DNA of 64,000 nucleotides from Serripes groenlandicus (taxonomy: Eukaryota > Mollusca > Bivalvia > Cardiida > Cardiidae). The stretch is taken from positions 143,522,350-143,586,349 of the forward strand of contig JASEVX010000003.1 of the NCBI GenBank assembly GCA_031761405.1, read 5' to 3'. Position numbers and translations under genes: made by a program. The notes under the pieces are model-generated. The model made no database searches, was not told where the DNA came from, and was given only the letters and a program-made list of their open reading frames with translations. The first letter of the stretch is position 1, and the number at the start of each line of letters is the position of its first letter. Below, piece by piece: positions 33,901 to 48,900 of the stretch.

Positions 33901-36900
33901 ACTTTTGAGTAAGCAATAATGTTTTCTTTGGAAGGGATATAGATTTCACTTTCCCTTATATTGGTTTTCTGTATTGAAAGAACCATATGTCTGACCAGAT
34001 TCATCACTCTCTCATATTGAAATGTTTGGGTATTGATAACTTGAGCAACCGTTTGATTGCAACATAGAAAAGAACCCATCGATTTCTTAGTCTGCCTGAC
34101 AATGTGAGAATAGCGGCTACCACTGGAAACAGCTACAAGAGGGTCATATCTCTAGTTAGACAATGCTTTACCCAATCTTCGGGCCATGTCCTGTGCGTCC
34201 ATTGATCTGAGAAGTAAATTCCGAATCCCCCATTATTACCCCCTCCATTTCATCATTGATTGTTAACCATGTTATATTAGATATCAATGTTACCCCATCG
34301 TAATGTGTAAGAAAGGAAAGCCAGACGTTTAAATCAGCTTTAATGGTTTTAGAGACCCTAATTTTATGAAAACGCTTTTTGATTCCTATTGTGGCATTAA
34401 TAAGCCTTCTGCAGAATGCTCTACCAGGGGAGACCACTTTACATGCGAAATTGAGAAGACCTAGCAGTGACTGCATTTCTTGAAGATAAGCATTTGCATA
34501 TTTGCTTTTTCATTTTTTATAAGCTTTTCCTTTGGAAGACGCATAACCATTTCCCAGAATTCCGTTTCAATCCCCCAAAAATGTAGACATGTTGTAGGTT
34601 GCACTGTTTTATCTTCAGTTAAAGGGACTCCAACATTTGGACACACCGATTGAAATTCTGTTAGCATTAAAGCCGGCCTAGAACTCGAAGCTTTTCCCCC
34701 CAAATGGCAAATCGTCTAGATTATGCAGGATGTCTCTACTTTTGGTTTTCTCACCTATAGACCAATGTAGGAAACCTTCATACAATGAACAATTTACGGT
34801 TTAATAGTCACCATTTTCATTTAAAAACATAAATGAATGCGAAAACAAAACGCATAACTGCCAAACTAACGCCACGTGTAACAATACTGATTGGAGTTTT
34901 GAATGACATAATCGGAAAACTTTTATTCCCATTTCAGTTCGTATTATTGAATACCTTTATACAATGAACAATTGCGGTTTAATAGTTATCTTTGTCATTT
35001 TCAGACATAAATGAATGTGAAAACGCAACTCTGCATAACTGCCACACTAACGCCACGTGTAACAATACTGATGGGAGTTTTGAATGTGCCTGTAATGGTG
35101 GATTTAATGGAAACGGAACGTTTTGTGCAGGTTATAAACGTTTTATATATTATATGCTTTTGTTCGTGTGCTACACATATAGTATGAAAAGATCGACAGA
35201 AAACGTTCATTCCCATTTCAGTTCGTATTATTGAATACCTTTATACAATGAACAATTACGGTTTAATAGTCACCTATTTCATTTTCAAACATAAATTAAT
35301 GTGAAAACACAACTCTGCATAACTGCCATACTAACGCCACGTGTAACAATACTGATGGGAGTTTTGAATGTGCCTGTAATGATGGATTTGACGGAAACGA
35401 AATGATTTGTGCAGGTTATTAACGTTTTTTATCATATGATTTTGTTCTTGTGCTACATATATAGTATGACATGATCGACGGAAAACTTTTATTCCCATTT
35501 CAGTTCGTAATATTGTATACCTTTTAACAATGAACAATTACGGTTTTATAGTAACCTTTTTCATTTTCAGACATAAATGAATGTGAAAACGCAACTCTGA
35601 ATAACTGCCACACTAACGCCACGTGTAACAATACTGATGGAAAATTTGAATGTGCCTGTAATGGTGGATTTGACGGAAACGGCACGATTTGTGCAGGTTA
35701 TTAACGTTTTATATCATATAATATTGTTCTTGTGCTACACATTTAGTATGTCATAATCGACGGAATCTCTTATTCCTATTTCATTTCGGATTATTGAATA
35801 CCTTTAAACAATGCACAATTACGTTTTAATAGATGCCGTTTTCATTTTCAGACATAAATGAATGTGATAACACAACTCTGCATAACTGCCACACTAACGC
35901 CACCTGTAACAATACTGATGGGAGTTTTGAATGTACCTGTAATGGTGGATTTTACGGAAACGGAACGTTTTGTGCAGGTTATAAACGTTTTCTATCATAT
36001 GATTTTGTTCTTGTGCTACACATTTAGTATGACATAATCGGAAAACTTTATTCCCGGATTATTGAATACCTTTTTACAATGAATAATTACGGTTTTATAG
36101 TAACCTTTTTCATTTTCAGACATAAATGAATGTGAAAACGCAACTCTGCATAACTGCCACACTAACGCCACGTGTAAACTCTATGTCAATCTTTGATTAC
36201 ATATTCCCACGTCGTAATTTACCCCCTCTGATGCTTTAAAACAATAGTGTATACACTCTAGCGTTCTAACACTTCAAAAGTCTGCAGATCACTTGATTCA
36301 CATCTTAAGTTCTATGGCGAACGTAGTACTTCAAGCGGTGCGGGAATTTATAGCATGCGTCAAATATTTAATAACAACTGCTGTTTTAGAGAATAAACAC
36401 ATATTTGTATTTGTAATCGATAAACTGTTAGTGTAGTGGCATAATATTGGCTGAAAATGTCCATTATAACTGACATAACATACTACCCCATGTTGTTACA
36501 ACCCGACCTGGGGAGACAACCGACTGCCTACGACTTAACGTTTGACTGGCGAATCAGTGACCTGTGTTACCATAGTGTCGAAATCCCACAAGTCAACACA
36601 ATCTCATGTGGACAGCATTATGGGTTCAGTCCGTATTACCTATCCCCCGAGTTAAGTGCCCAAGCGTTAGACAGCTCTGGACCTCCCTCTATAAATAGAG
36701 GTAGAGGGGTACCCCACGTTACACAGAGGTAGGCCCCAAACTACATGTACTTACACATATGTTAATACGACACTGAAGAACCTGCCCCCCAAAAGCTATC
36801 TGTCTCCCTAAAACCGTCCCCCTTTAGAACATGAAATTTAACCTTGCGCCTTAAAAATATATTTGAGTCCTATTAACACATTACAGAATGTTTAATCTAA

Positions 36901-39900
36901 TTTATAAATGAAAGATTTTTAAGAATATTATTTGTTCCTTCAGAATGTCCACTGAAAACACTGAAATTGTGTGGGTCTGTGTTCGCCGTGGAGGACTTGT
37001 CCAAGGTTGTCCTTGCGTGGTCGTAATTTCGCCTTGTTATTCATTGACTAGTTATATCTGAAAAGAGACAAAGCTTTGAAATTAGAAACAGTCTAAATTA
37101 TTTAAATAAGGGGATGGGAGTGAGGGAATTTTAATAAATTTTAGACGCTATGCCCTTCAAGAGTTGCAAGAAAAAATGAAGCTGACTTGGAATGGCAATC
37201 GGGGTAAACCCTATCAAGGGACATAATTCTGAAGAGAAATTTAAGAAACTCAGAAGCATTTATCTCCCCTGCTATAAACCCCTTATTTATTTGAACACAT
37301 GACCCTTTGTTAAAAATTATTTTGAATTGGATTATAGAATATAAAATTCATGTAATCTGTATTAAATCAATATTGTAAACACTCTAGCTTTTTAACACTT
37401 CCAAGAGTCTGCAGATCACTTGATTCACATCTTAAGTTCTATGGCGATCGTAATACTTCAAGCGGTGCGGGGATTTACAGCATGCGTCAAATATTTCAGA
37501 ACAACTATTTTAGAGAATAAACACATACTTTTATTTGTAATCGATAAACTGTAGTCGCATAATATTGGCTGCAAAGGTTCATTTTAACTGACATAACATA
37601 CTACACTATTTTGTTACAACCCGACCTGGGGAGCCAACCGACTGCACGACTTAACGTTTGACTGGCGAATCAGCGACCTGTGTTACCATAGTGTCGAAAT
37701 CCCACAAGTTAGCACAATCTCATATCTCATGTGGACAGCATTATTGGGTAAGTCTGTACTACCTATCCCCCGAATTAAGTGCCCAAGCGTTAGACAGCTC
37801 TGGACCGCCTCTCTATACATAGAGGTGAATGGGGATCCCCACGTTACACAGAGGTAGGCCCACAAACTACATGTACTTATACATATGTTAATACGACACT
37901 GAAGAACCTGCAGCTTGTGAGCGTGTCAGTCCAGGGTAAAGGCCATGCTGATACCCCAAAATGTTTCTGTCTCCCCAGAACCGCCACGGTAAAATATCCA
38001 ACTTTATTTTGTCACGCCACAAAATTTTATTTTTCTCCTACTGAGCAGGGTACAGATTGCCATTTTCTTTTTTAAAAAAACATGTTTAAGGCTGCTTTCC
38101 AATTGTTAGGAAGAATGCTGTTCCCTAAATCTGACAGATAGGTCCCATCCGTCTTGTACAGACTAGCCTCGTTTACCTTTATATAACTGTCATTATGGAT
38201 TACTTTTCCACCCGAGTGTAACACGAACGATTACCCTTTTCCTCTTTTTGTCGATCTTGGACCCTAAGCCGATAGAAGCACAATGCCAATATCTCCTAGC
38301 AAGCAGTGATGTCCAAATGATTGTTATGTCTTTGAATAATGCTTTATAGCCAAGGATTGAGGTCTTAATGTTTTCTATAATGTCCTTGCCTGAAACACCT
38401 TCTGTGGTTAGATCGTTCGATCCACAATGGATAAAAAGGTATTTCGGACATTTATCGGTTGTCGAGCGTCGAATGCAGGGTGTCCAGTGTCATACCCCTT
38501 TCCCCCATCCACTTGATTGAAACCTCTGATAAGCCCAAGTGCTGGTCAAACGTCTGTCTTGCCGCCATACCAACCCAGTACACAATAGACGAGCCTACCA
38601 ACCACAGACTCTGCATTCCTGCAATTGTATTAATTTGTATGTGTAACCTTAAAGTCTTACGTATTTAATATATGCATTTGATTTCCACCTGTCTGTTGCC
38701 ATGATTCTACTCTCCTCTGTTCTTAAATTAGTTAAATGTGTACCCCTGCCTATTCTGAAACTGTTAGATTTGAAGTGTACGATTGTTTGGGTGAATTGCA
38801 GGACTTTATACATTATGGCTTTGAACTGATATCTGGTGAGCGATTTCCCATTTAAATGTATGAATAGGTTCGCGTTTTCCGTTTTAGGGCGAAGATTATA
38901 GTACTTTTTCATGCATCGAACTGGGCAGTATGACTTGCAGTTTGATGGAATATAGAGGTTGACGCATTTTTCGCACTGGTCAGTTTTTGACTATCATACT
39001 GTTAGGTTTAATTCTTTTTAAGACAATCTAATATCTAAATATTTAATAACGTTTTGGTCCTGTGACTTATTTTTGGCCTCTGTAAATTCCCCTATTCTTA
39101 ATAGACCAAAGAATGCGAGTGTGAAAGCAGCCCGAAATAAAGATTGTTCAAATGTGTTTTGACAAATGTTTGCTAGGCTTCCTATCATCTTATGCATCCA
39201 TTTTACTACCCTTAGTTCGTCGTGCACCCTCCAATGTCTAAACTACAACAAATGATTTTGTTGTATCATCTACTTGTTGGAGTTTATGAAAATATGAGAT
39301 ACCTGAAATGTAAGTCGATATTGTTGAAGCAGCTATATTCTGGTAAGCTAGATACGCGATGAAATGTAACAAATCTTGATTTTGGACAGGCCATATCTCT
39401 TGCAACTTGTGTAACTCTCTAAAATGGATGAGTTTTCCTAGCGCTACTCAATAAGAATTTTTTGTATTTTGGGCTGTGGAATTGAATATAAAATCGTTTG
39501 ATATACCTTTTAAATCTTCCAAACAAGGGATGGGACGTTGACCGGTCTGAGATTGGTCTCTGGCGCTGCACTCCTGAACCTTCCCCACTGTGAACGAACT
39601 ATTGAGTTAGCAATAATGTTTTCTTTGGAAGGGATATAGATTTCACTTTCCCTTATATTGGTTTCCTGTATTGAAAGAACCATATGTCTGACCAGATTCA
39701 TCACTCTCTCATATTGACATGTTTGGGTATTGATAACTTGAGCAACCGTTTGATTGCAACATGGAAAAGAACCCATCGATTTCTTAAGCTGCCTGACAAT
39801 GTGAGAATAGCGGCTACCACTGGAAACAGCTATAAGAGGGTCATATCTCTAGTTAGACAATGCTTTACCCAATCTTCGGGCCATGTCCTGTGCGTCCATT

Positions 39901-42900
39901 GATCTGAGAAGTAAATTCCGAATCCCCCATTATTACCCCCTCCATTTCATCATTGATTGTTAACCATGTTCTATTAGATATCAATGTTACCCCATTGTAA
40001 TGTGTAAGAAAGGAAAGCCAGACGTTTAAATCAGCTTTAATGGTTTTAGAGACCCTAATTTTATGAAAACGCTTTTTGATTCCTATTGTGGCATTAATAA
40101 GCCTTCTGCAGAATGCTCTACCAGGGGAGACCACTTTACATGCGAAATTGAGAAGACCTAGCAGTGACTGCATTTCTTTTCGAGTTATTTTTCTTGAAGA
40201 TAAGCATTTGCATATTTGCTATTTCATTTTTAATAAGCTTTTCCTTTGGAAGACGCATAACCATTTCCCAGAATTCCGTTACAATCCCCCAAAAATTTAG
40301 ACATGTTGTAGGTTGCACTGTTTTATCTTCAGTTAAAGGTACTCCAACATTTGGACACACTGATTGAAATTCTATTAGCATTAAACCCGGACTAGAACTC
40401 GAAGCTTTCCCCCCCAAATGGCAAATCGTCTAGATTATGCAGGATGTCTCTACTTTTGGTTTTCTCACCTATAGACCAATGTAGGAAACCTTCATACAAT
40501 GAACAATTTACGGTTTAATAGTCACCATTTTCATTTTAAAACATAAATGAATGCGAAAACAAAACGCATAACTGCCACACTAACGCCACGTGTAACAATA
40601 CTGATTGGAGTTTTGAATGACATAATCGGAAAACTTTTATTCCCATTTCAGTTCGTATTATTGAATACCTTTATACAATGAACAATTGCGGTTTAATAGT
40701 TATCTTTGTCATTTTCAGACATAAATGAATGTGAAAACGCAACTCTGCATAACTGCCACACTAACGCCACGTGTAACAATACTGATGGGAGTTTTGAATG
40801 TGCCTGTAATGGTGGATTTAACGGAAATGGAACGTTTTGTGCAGGTTATAAACGTTTTATATATTATATGCTTTTGTTCGTGTGCTACACATTTAGTATG
40901 AAAAGATCGACGGAAAACTTTCATTCCCATTTCAGTTCGTATTATTGAATACCTTTATACAATGAACAATTACGGTTTAATAGTCACCTATTTCATTTTC
41001 AAACATAAATGAATTTGAAAACACAACTCTGCATAACTGCCATACTAACGCCACGTGTAACAATACTGATGGGAGTTTTGAATGTGCCTGTAATGATGGA
41101 TTTGACGGAAACGGAATGATTTGTGCAGGTTATTAACGTTTTTTATCATATGATTTTGTTCTTGTGCTACATATATAGTATGACATGATCGACGGAAAAC
41201 TTTTATTCCCATTTCAGTTCGTAATATTGTATACCTTTTTACAATGAACAATAACGGTTTTATAGTAACCTTTTTCATTTTCAGACATAAATGAATGTGA
41301 AAACGCAGCTCTGAATAACTGCCACACTAACGCCACGTGTAACAATACTGATGGAAGTTTTGAATGTGCCTGTAATGGTGGATTTGACGGAAACGGAACG
41401 ATTTGTGCAGGTTATTAACGTTTTATATCATATGATATTGTTCTTGTGCTACACATTTAGTATGTCATAATCGACGGAATCTCTTATTCCCATTTCATTT
41501 CGGATTATTGAATACCTTTAAACAATGCACAATTACGTTTTAATAGATGCCGTTTTCATTTTCAGACATAAATGAATGTGATAACACAACTCTGCATAAC
41601 TGCCACACTAACGCCACGTGTAACAATACTGATGGGAGTTTTGAATGTACCTGTAATGGTGGATTTTACGGAAACGGAACGTTTTGTGCAGGTTATAAAC
41701 GTTTTCTATCATATGTTTTTGTTCTTGTGCTACACATTTAGTATGACATAATCGGAAAACTTTATTCCCGGATTATTGAATACCTTTTTACAATGAATAA
41801 TCACGGTTTTATAGTAACCTTTTTCATTTTCAGACATAAATGAATGTGAAAACGCAACTCTGCATAACTGCCACACTAACGCCACGTGTAAACTCTATGT
41901 CAATCTTTGATTACATATTCCCACATCGTAATTTACCCCCTCTGATGCTTTAAAACAATAGTGTTTACACTCTAGCGTTCTAACACTTCCAAAAGTCTGC
42001 AGATCACTTGATTCACATCTTAAGTTCTATGGCGACCGTAGTACTTCAAGAGGTGCGGGAATTTATAGCATGCGTCAAATATTTAAGAACAACTGCTGTT
42101 TTAGAGAATAAACACATATTTGTATTTGTAATCGATAAACTGTTAGTGTAGTGGCATAATATTGGCTGAAAATGTCCATTATAACTGACATAACATACTA
42201 CCCCATGTTGTTACAACCCGACCTGGGGAGACAACCGACTGCCTACGACTTAACGTTTGACTGGCGAATCAGTGACCTGTGTTACCATAGTGTCGAAATC
42301 CCACAAGTCAACACAATCTCATGTGGACAGCATTATGGGTTCAGTCCGTATTACCTATCCCCCGAGTTAAGTGCCCAAGCGTTAGACAGCTCTGGACCTC
42401 CCCTCTATAAATAGAGGTAGAGGGCGACCCCACGTTACACAGAGGTAGGCCCCAAACTGCATGTACTTACACATATGTTAATACGACACTGAAGAACCTG
42501 CCCCCCAAAAGCTATCTGTCTCCCTAAAACCGTCCCCCTTTAGAACATGAAATTTAACCTTGCGCCTTAAAAATATATTTGAGTCCTATTAACACATTAC
42601 AGAATGTTTAATCTAATTTATAATTGAAAGATTTTTAAGAATATTATTTGTTCCTTCAGAATGTCCACTGAAAACACTGAAATTGTGTGGGTCTGTGTTC
42701 GCCGTGGAGGACTTGTCCAAGGTTGTCCTTGTGTGGTCGTAATTTCGCCTTGTTATTCATTGACTAGTTATATCTGAAAAGAGACAAAGCTTTGAAATTA
42801 GAAACAGTCTAAATTATTTAAATAAGGGGATGGGAGTGAGGGAATTTTAATAAATTTTAGACGCTATGCCCTTCAAGAGTTGCAAGAAAAAAGGAAGCTG

Positions 42901-45900
42901 ACTTGGAATGGCAATCGGGGTAAACCCTATCAAGGGACATAATTCTGAAGAGAAATTTAAGAAACTCAGAAGCATTTATCTCCCTTGCTATAAACCCGTT
43001 ATTTATTTGAACACATGACCCTTTGTTAAAAATTATTTTGAATTGGATTATAGAATATAAAATTCATGTAATCTGTATTAAATCAATATTGTAAACACTC
43101 TAGCTTTTTAACACTTCCAAGAGTCTGCAGATCACTTGATTCACATCTTAAGTTCTATGGCGATCGTAATATTTCAAGCGGTGCGGGGATTTACAGCATG
43201 CGTCAAATATTTCAGAACAACTGTTTTAGAGAATAAACACATACTTTTATTTGTAATCGATAAACTGTAGTCGCATAATATTGGCTGCAAAGGTTCATTT
43301 TAACTGACATAACATACTACACTATTTTGTTACAACCCGACCTGGGGAGCCAACCGACTGCACGACTTAACGTTTGACTGGCGAATCAGCGACCTGTGTT
43401 AGCATAGTGTCGAAATCCCACAAGTTAACACAATCTCATATCAAATATGGACAGCATTATTGGGTAAGTCTGTACTACCTATCCCCCGAATTAAGTGCCC
43501 AAGCGTTAGACAGCTCTGGACCGCCTCTCTATACATAGAGGTGAATGGGGATCCCCACGTTACACAGAGGTAGGCCCACAAACTACATGTACTTATACAT
43601 ATGTTAATACGACACTGAAGAACCTGCAGCTTGTGAGCGTGTCAGTCCAGGGTAAAGGCCATGCTGATACCCCAAAATGTTTCTGTCTCCCCAGAACCGC
43701 CACGGTAAAATATCCAACTTTATTTTGTCACGCCACAAAATTTTATTTTTCTCCTACTGAGCAGGGTATAGATTGCCATTTTCTTTTTTTAAAAAACATG
43801 TTTAAGGCTGCTTTCCAATTGTTAAGAAGAATGCTGTTCCCTAAATCTGACAGATAGGTCCCATCAGTCTTGTACAGACTAGCCTCGTCTACCTTTATAT
43901 AACTGTCATTATGGATTACTTTTCCACCGGAGTGTAACACGAACGATTACCCTTTTCCTCTTTTTGTCGATCTTGGACCCTAAGCCGATAGAAGCACAAT
44001 GCCAATATCTCCTAGCAAGCAGTGATGTCCAAATGATTGTTATGTCTTTGAATAATGCTTTATAGCCAAGGATTGAGGTCTTAATGTTTTCTATAATGTC
44101 CTTGCCTAAAACACCTTCTGTGGTTAGATCGTTCGATCCACAATGGATAAAAAGGAATTTCGGACATTTATCGGTTGTCGAGCGTCGAATGCAGGGTGTC
44201 CAGTGTCATACCCCTTTCCCCCATCCACTTGATTGAAACCTCTGATAAGCCCAAGTGCTGGTCAAACGTCTGTCTTGCCGCCATACCAACCCAGTACACA
44301 ATAGACGAGCCTACCAACCACAGACTCTGCATTCCTGCAATTGTATTAATTTGTATGTGTAACCTTAAAGTCTTACGTATTTAATATATGCATTTGATTT
44401 CCACCTGCCTGTTTCCATGATTCTACTCTCCTCTGTTCTTAAATTAGTTAAATGTGTACCCCTGCCTATTCTGAAACTGTTAGATTTGAAGTGTACGATT
44501 GTTTGGGTGAATTGCAGGACTTTATACATTATGGCTTTGAACTGATATCTGGTGAGCGATTTCCCATTTAAATGTATGAATAGGTTCGCGTTTTCCGTTT
44601 TAGGGCGAAGATTATAGTACTTTTTCATGCATCGAACTGGGCAGTATGACTTGCAGTTTGATGGAATATAGAGGTTGACGCATTTTTCGCACTGGTCAGT
44701 TTTTGACTATCATACTGTTAGGTTTAATTCTTTTTAAGACAACCTAATGTCTAAATATTTAATAACGTTTTGGTCCTGTGACTTATTTTTGGCCTCTGTA
44801 AATTCCCCTATTCTTAACAGACCAAAGAATGCGAGTGTGAAAGCAGCCCGAAATAAAGATTGTTCAAATGTGTTTTGACAAATGTTTGCTAGGCTTTCTA
44901 TCATCTTATGCATCCATGTTACTACCCTTAGTTCGTCGTGCACCCTCCAATGTCTTAACTACAACAAATGATTTTGTTGTATCATCTACTTGTTGGAGTT
45001 TATGAAAATATGAGATACCTGAAATGTAAGTCGATATTGTTGAAGCAGCTATATTCTGGTAAGCTTGATACGCGATGAAATGTAACAAATCTTGATTTTG
45101 GACAGGCCATATCTCTTGCAACTTGTGTAACTCTCTAAAATGGATGAGTTTTCCTAGCGCTACTCAATAAGAATTTTTTGTATTTTGGGCAGTGGAATTG
45201 AATATAAAATCGTTTGATATACCTTTTAAATCTTCCAAACAAGGGATGGGACCTTGACCGGTCTGAGATTGGTCTCTGGCGCTGCACTCCTGAACCTTCC
45301 CCACTGTGAACGAACTATTGAGTCAGCAATAATGTTTTCTTTGGAAGGGATATAGATTTCACTTTCCCTTATATTGGTTTTCTGTATTGAAATAACCATA
45401 TGTCTGACCAGATTCATCACTCTCTCATATTGACATGTTTGGGTATTGATAACTTGAGCAACCGTTTGATTGCAACATGGAAAAGAACCCATCGATTTCT
45501 TAAGCTGCCTGACAATGTGAGAATAGCGGCTACCACTGGAAACAGCTACAAGAGGGTCATATCTTTATTTAGACAATGCTTTACCCAATCTTCGGGCCAT
45601 GTCCTGTGCGTCCATTGATCTGAGAAGTAAATTCCGAATCCCCCATTATTACCCCCTCCATTTCATCATTGATTGTTAACCATGTTCTATTAAATATCAA
45701 TGTTACCCCATTGTAATGTGTAAGAAAGGAAAGCCAGACGTTTAAATCAGCTTTAATGGTTTTAGAGACCCTAATTTTATGAAAACGCTTTTTGATTCCT
45801 ATTGTGGCATTAATAAGCCTTCTGCAGAATGCTCTACCAGGGGAGACCACTTTACATGCGAAATTGAGAAGACCTAGCAGTGACTGCATTTCTTTTCGAG

Positions 45901-48900
45901 ATATTTTTCTTGAAGATAAACATTTGCATATTTGCTATTTCATTTTATATAAGCTTTTCCTTTGGAAGACGCATAACCATTTCCCAGAATTCCGTTTCAA
46001 TCCCCCAAAAATTTAGACATGTTGTAGGTTGCACTGTTTTATCTTCAGTTAAAGGGACTCCAACATTTGGACACACTGATTGAAATTCTGTTAGCATTAA
46101 ACCCGGCCTAGAACTCGAAGCTTTCCCCCCCAAATGGCAAATCGTCTAGATTATGCAGGATGTCTCTACTTTTGGTTTTCTCACCTATAGACCAATGTAG
46201 GAAACCTTCATACAATGAACAATTTACGGTTTAATAGTCACCATTTTCATTTTAAAACATAAATGAATGCGAAAACAAAACGCATAACTGCTACACTAAC
46301 GCCACGTGTAACAATACTGATTGGAGTTTCGAATGACATAATCGGAAAACTTTTATTCCCATTTCAGTTCGTATTATTGAATACCTTTATACAATGAACA
46401 ATTGCGGTTTAATAGTTATCTTTGTCATTTTCAAACATAAATGAATGTGAAAACGCAACTCTGCATAACTGCCACACTAACGCCACGTGTAACAATACTG
46501 ATGGGAGTTTTGAATGTGCCTGTAATGGTGGATTTAACGGAAACGGAACGTTTTGTGCAGGTTATAAACGTTTTATATATTATATCCTTTTGTTCGTGTG
46601 CTACACATATAGTATGAAAAGATCGACGGAAAACGTTCATTCCCATTTCAGTTCGTATTATTGAATACCTTTATACAATGAACAATTACGATTTAATAGT
46701 CACCTATTTCATTTTCAAACATAAATGAATGTGAAAACACAACTCTGCATAACTGCCATACTAACGCCACGTGTAACAATACTGATGGGAGTTTTTAATG
46801 TGCCTGTAATGATGGATTTGACGGAAACGGAATGATTTGTGCAGGTTATTAACGTTTTTTATCATATGATTTTGTTCTTGTGCTACATATATAGTATGAC
46901 ATGATCGACGGAAAACTTTTATTCCCATTTCAGTTCGTAATATTGTATACCTTTTTACAATGAACAATTACGGTTTTATAGTAACCTTTTTTCATTTTCA
47001 GACATAAATGAATGTGAAAACGCAACTCTGAATAACTGCCACACTAACGCCACGTGTAACAATACTGATGGAAGTTTTGAATGTGCCTGTAATGGTGGAT
47101 TTGACGGAAACGGAACGATTTGTGCAGGTTATTAACGTTTTATATCATATGATATTGTTCTTGTGCTACACATTTAGTATGTCATAATCGACGGAATCTC
47201 TTATTCCCATTTCATTTCGGATTATTGAATACCTTTAAACAATGCACAATTACGTTTTAATAGATGCCGTTTTCATTTTCAGACATAAATGAATGTGATA
47301 ACACAACTCTGCATAAATGCCACACTAACGCCACGTGTAACAATACTGATGGGAGTTTTGAATGTACCTGTAATGTTGGATTTTACGGAAACGGAACGTT
47401 TTGTGCAGGTTATAAACGTTTTCTATCATATGATTTTGTTCTTGTGCTACACATTTAGTATGACATAATCGGAAAAATTTATTCCCGGATTATTGAATAC
47501 CTTTTTACAATGAATAATTACGGTTTTATAGTAACCTTTTTCATTTTCAGACATAAATGAATGTGAAAACGCAACTCTGCATAACTGCCACACTAACGCC
47601 ACGTGTAAACTCTATGTCAATCTTTGATTACATATTCCCACATCGTAATTTACCCCCTCTGATGCTTTAAAACAATAGTGTATACACTCTAGCGTTCTAA
47701 CACTTCAAAAGTCTGCAGATCACTTGATTCACATCTTAAATTCTATGGCGAACGTAGTACTTCAAGAGGTGCGAGAATTTATAGCATGCGTCAAATATTT
47801 AATAACAACTGCTGTTTTAGAGAATAAACACATATTTGTATTTGTAATCGATAAACTGTTAGTGTAGTGGCATAATATTGGCTGAAAATGTCCATTATAA
47901 CTGACATAACATACTACCCCATGTTGTTACAACCCGACCTGGGAAGACAACCGACTGCCTACGACTTAACGTTTGACTGGCGAATCAGTGACCTGTGTTA
48001 CCATAGTGTCGAAATCCCACAAGTCAACACAATCTCATGTGGACAGCATTATGGGTTCAGTCCGTATTACCTATCCCCCGAGTTAAGTGCCCAAGCGTTA
48101 GACAGCTCTGGACCTCCCCTATATAAATAGAGGTAGAGGGGGACCCCACGTTACACAGAGGTAGGCCCCAAACTACATGTACTTACACATATGTTAATAC
48201 GACACTGAAGAACCTGCCTCCCAAAAGCTATCTGTCTCCCTAAAACTGTCCCCCTTTAGAGCATGAAATTTAACCTTGCGCCTTAAAAATATATTTGAGT
48301 CCTATTAACACATTAGAGAATGTTTTATCTAATTTATAAATGAAAGATTTTTAAGAATATTATTTGTTCCTTCAGAATGTCCACTGAAAACACTGAAATT
48401 GTGTGGGTCTGTGTTTGCCGTAGAGGACTTGTCCAAGGTTGTCCTTGCGTGGTCGTAATTTCGCCTTGTTATTCATTGACTAGTTATATCTGAAAAGAGA
48501 CAAAGCTTTGAAATTAGAAACAGTCTAAATTATTTAAATAAGGGGATGGGAGTGAGGGAATTTTAATACATTTAGACGCTATGCCCTTCAAGAGTTGCAA
48601 GTAAAAAGGAAGCTGACTTGGAATGGCAATCGGGGTAAACCCTATCAAGGGACATAATTCTGAAGAGAAATTTAAGAAACTCAGAAGCATTTATCTCCCC
48701 TGCTATAAACCCCTTATTTATTTGAACACATGACCCTTTGTTAAAAATTATTTTGAATTGGATTATAGAATATAAAATTCATGTAATCTGTATTAAATCA
48801 ATATTGTAAACACTCTAGCTTTTTAACACTTCCAAGAGTCTGCAGATCACTTGATTCACATCTTAAGTTCTATGGCGACCGTAATACTTCAAGCGGTGCG

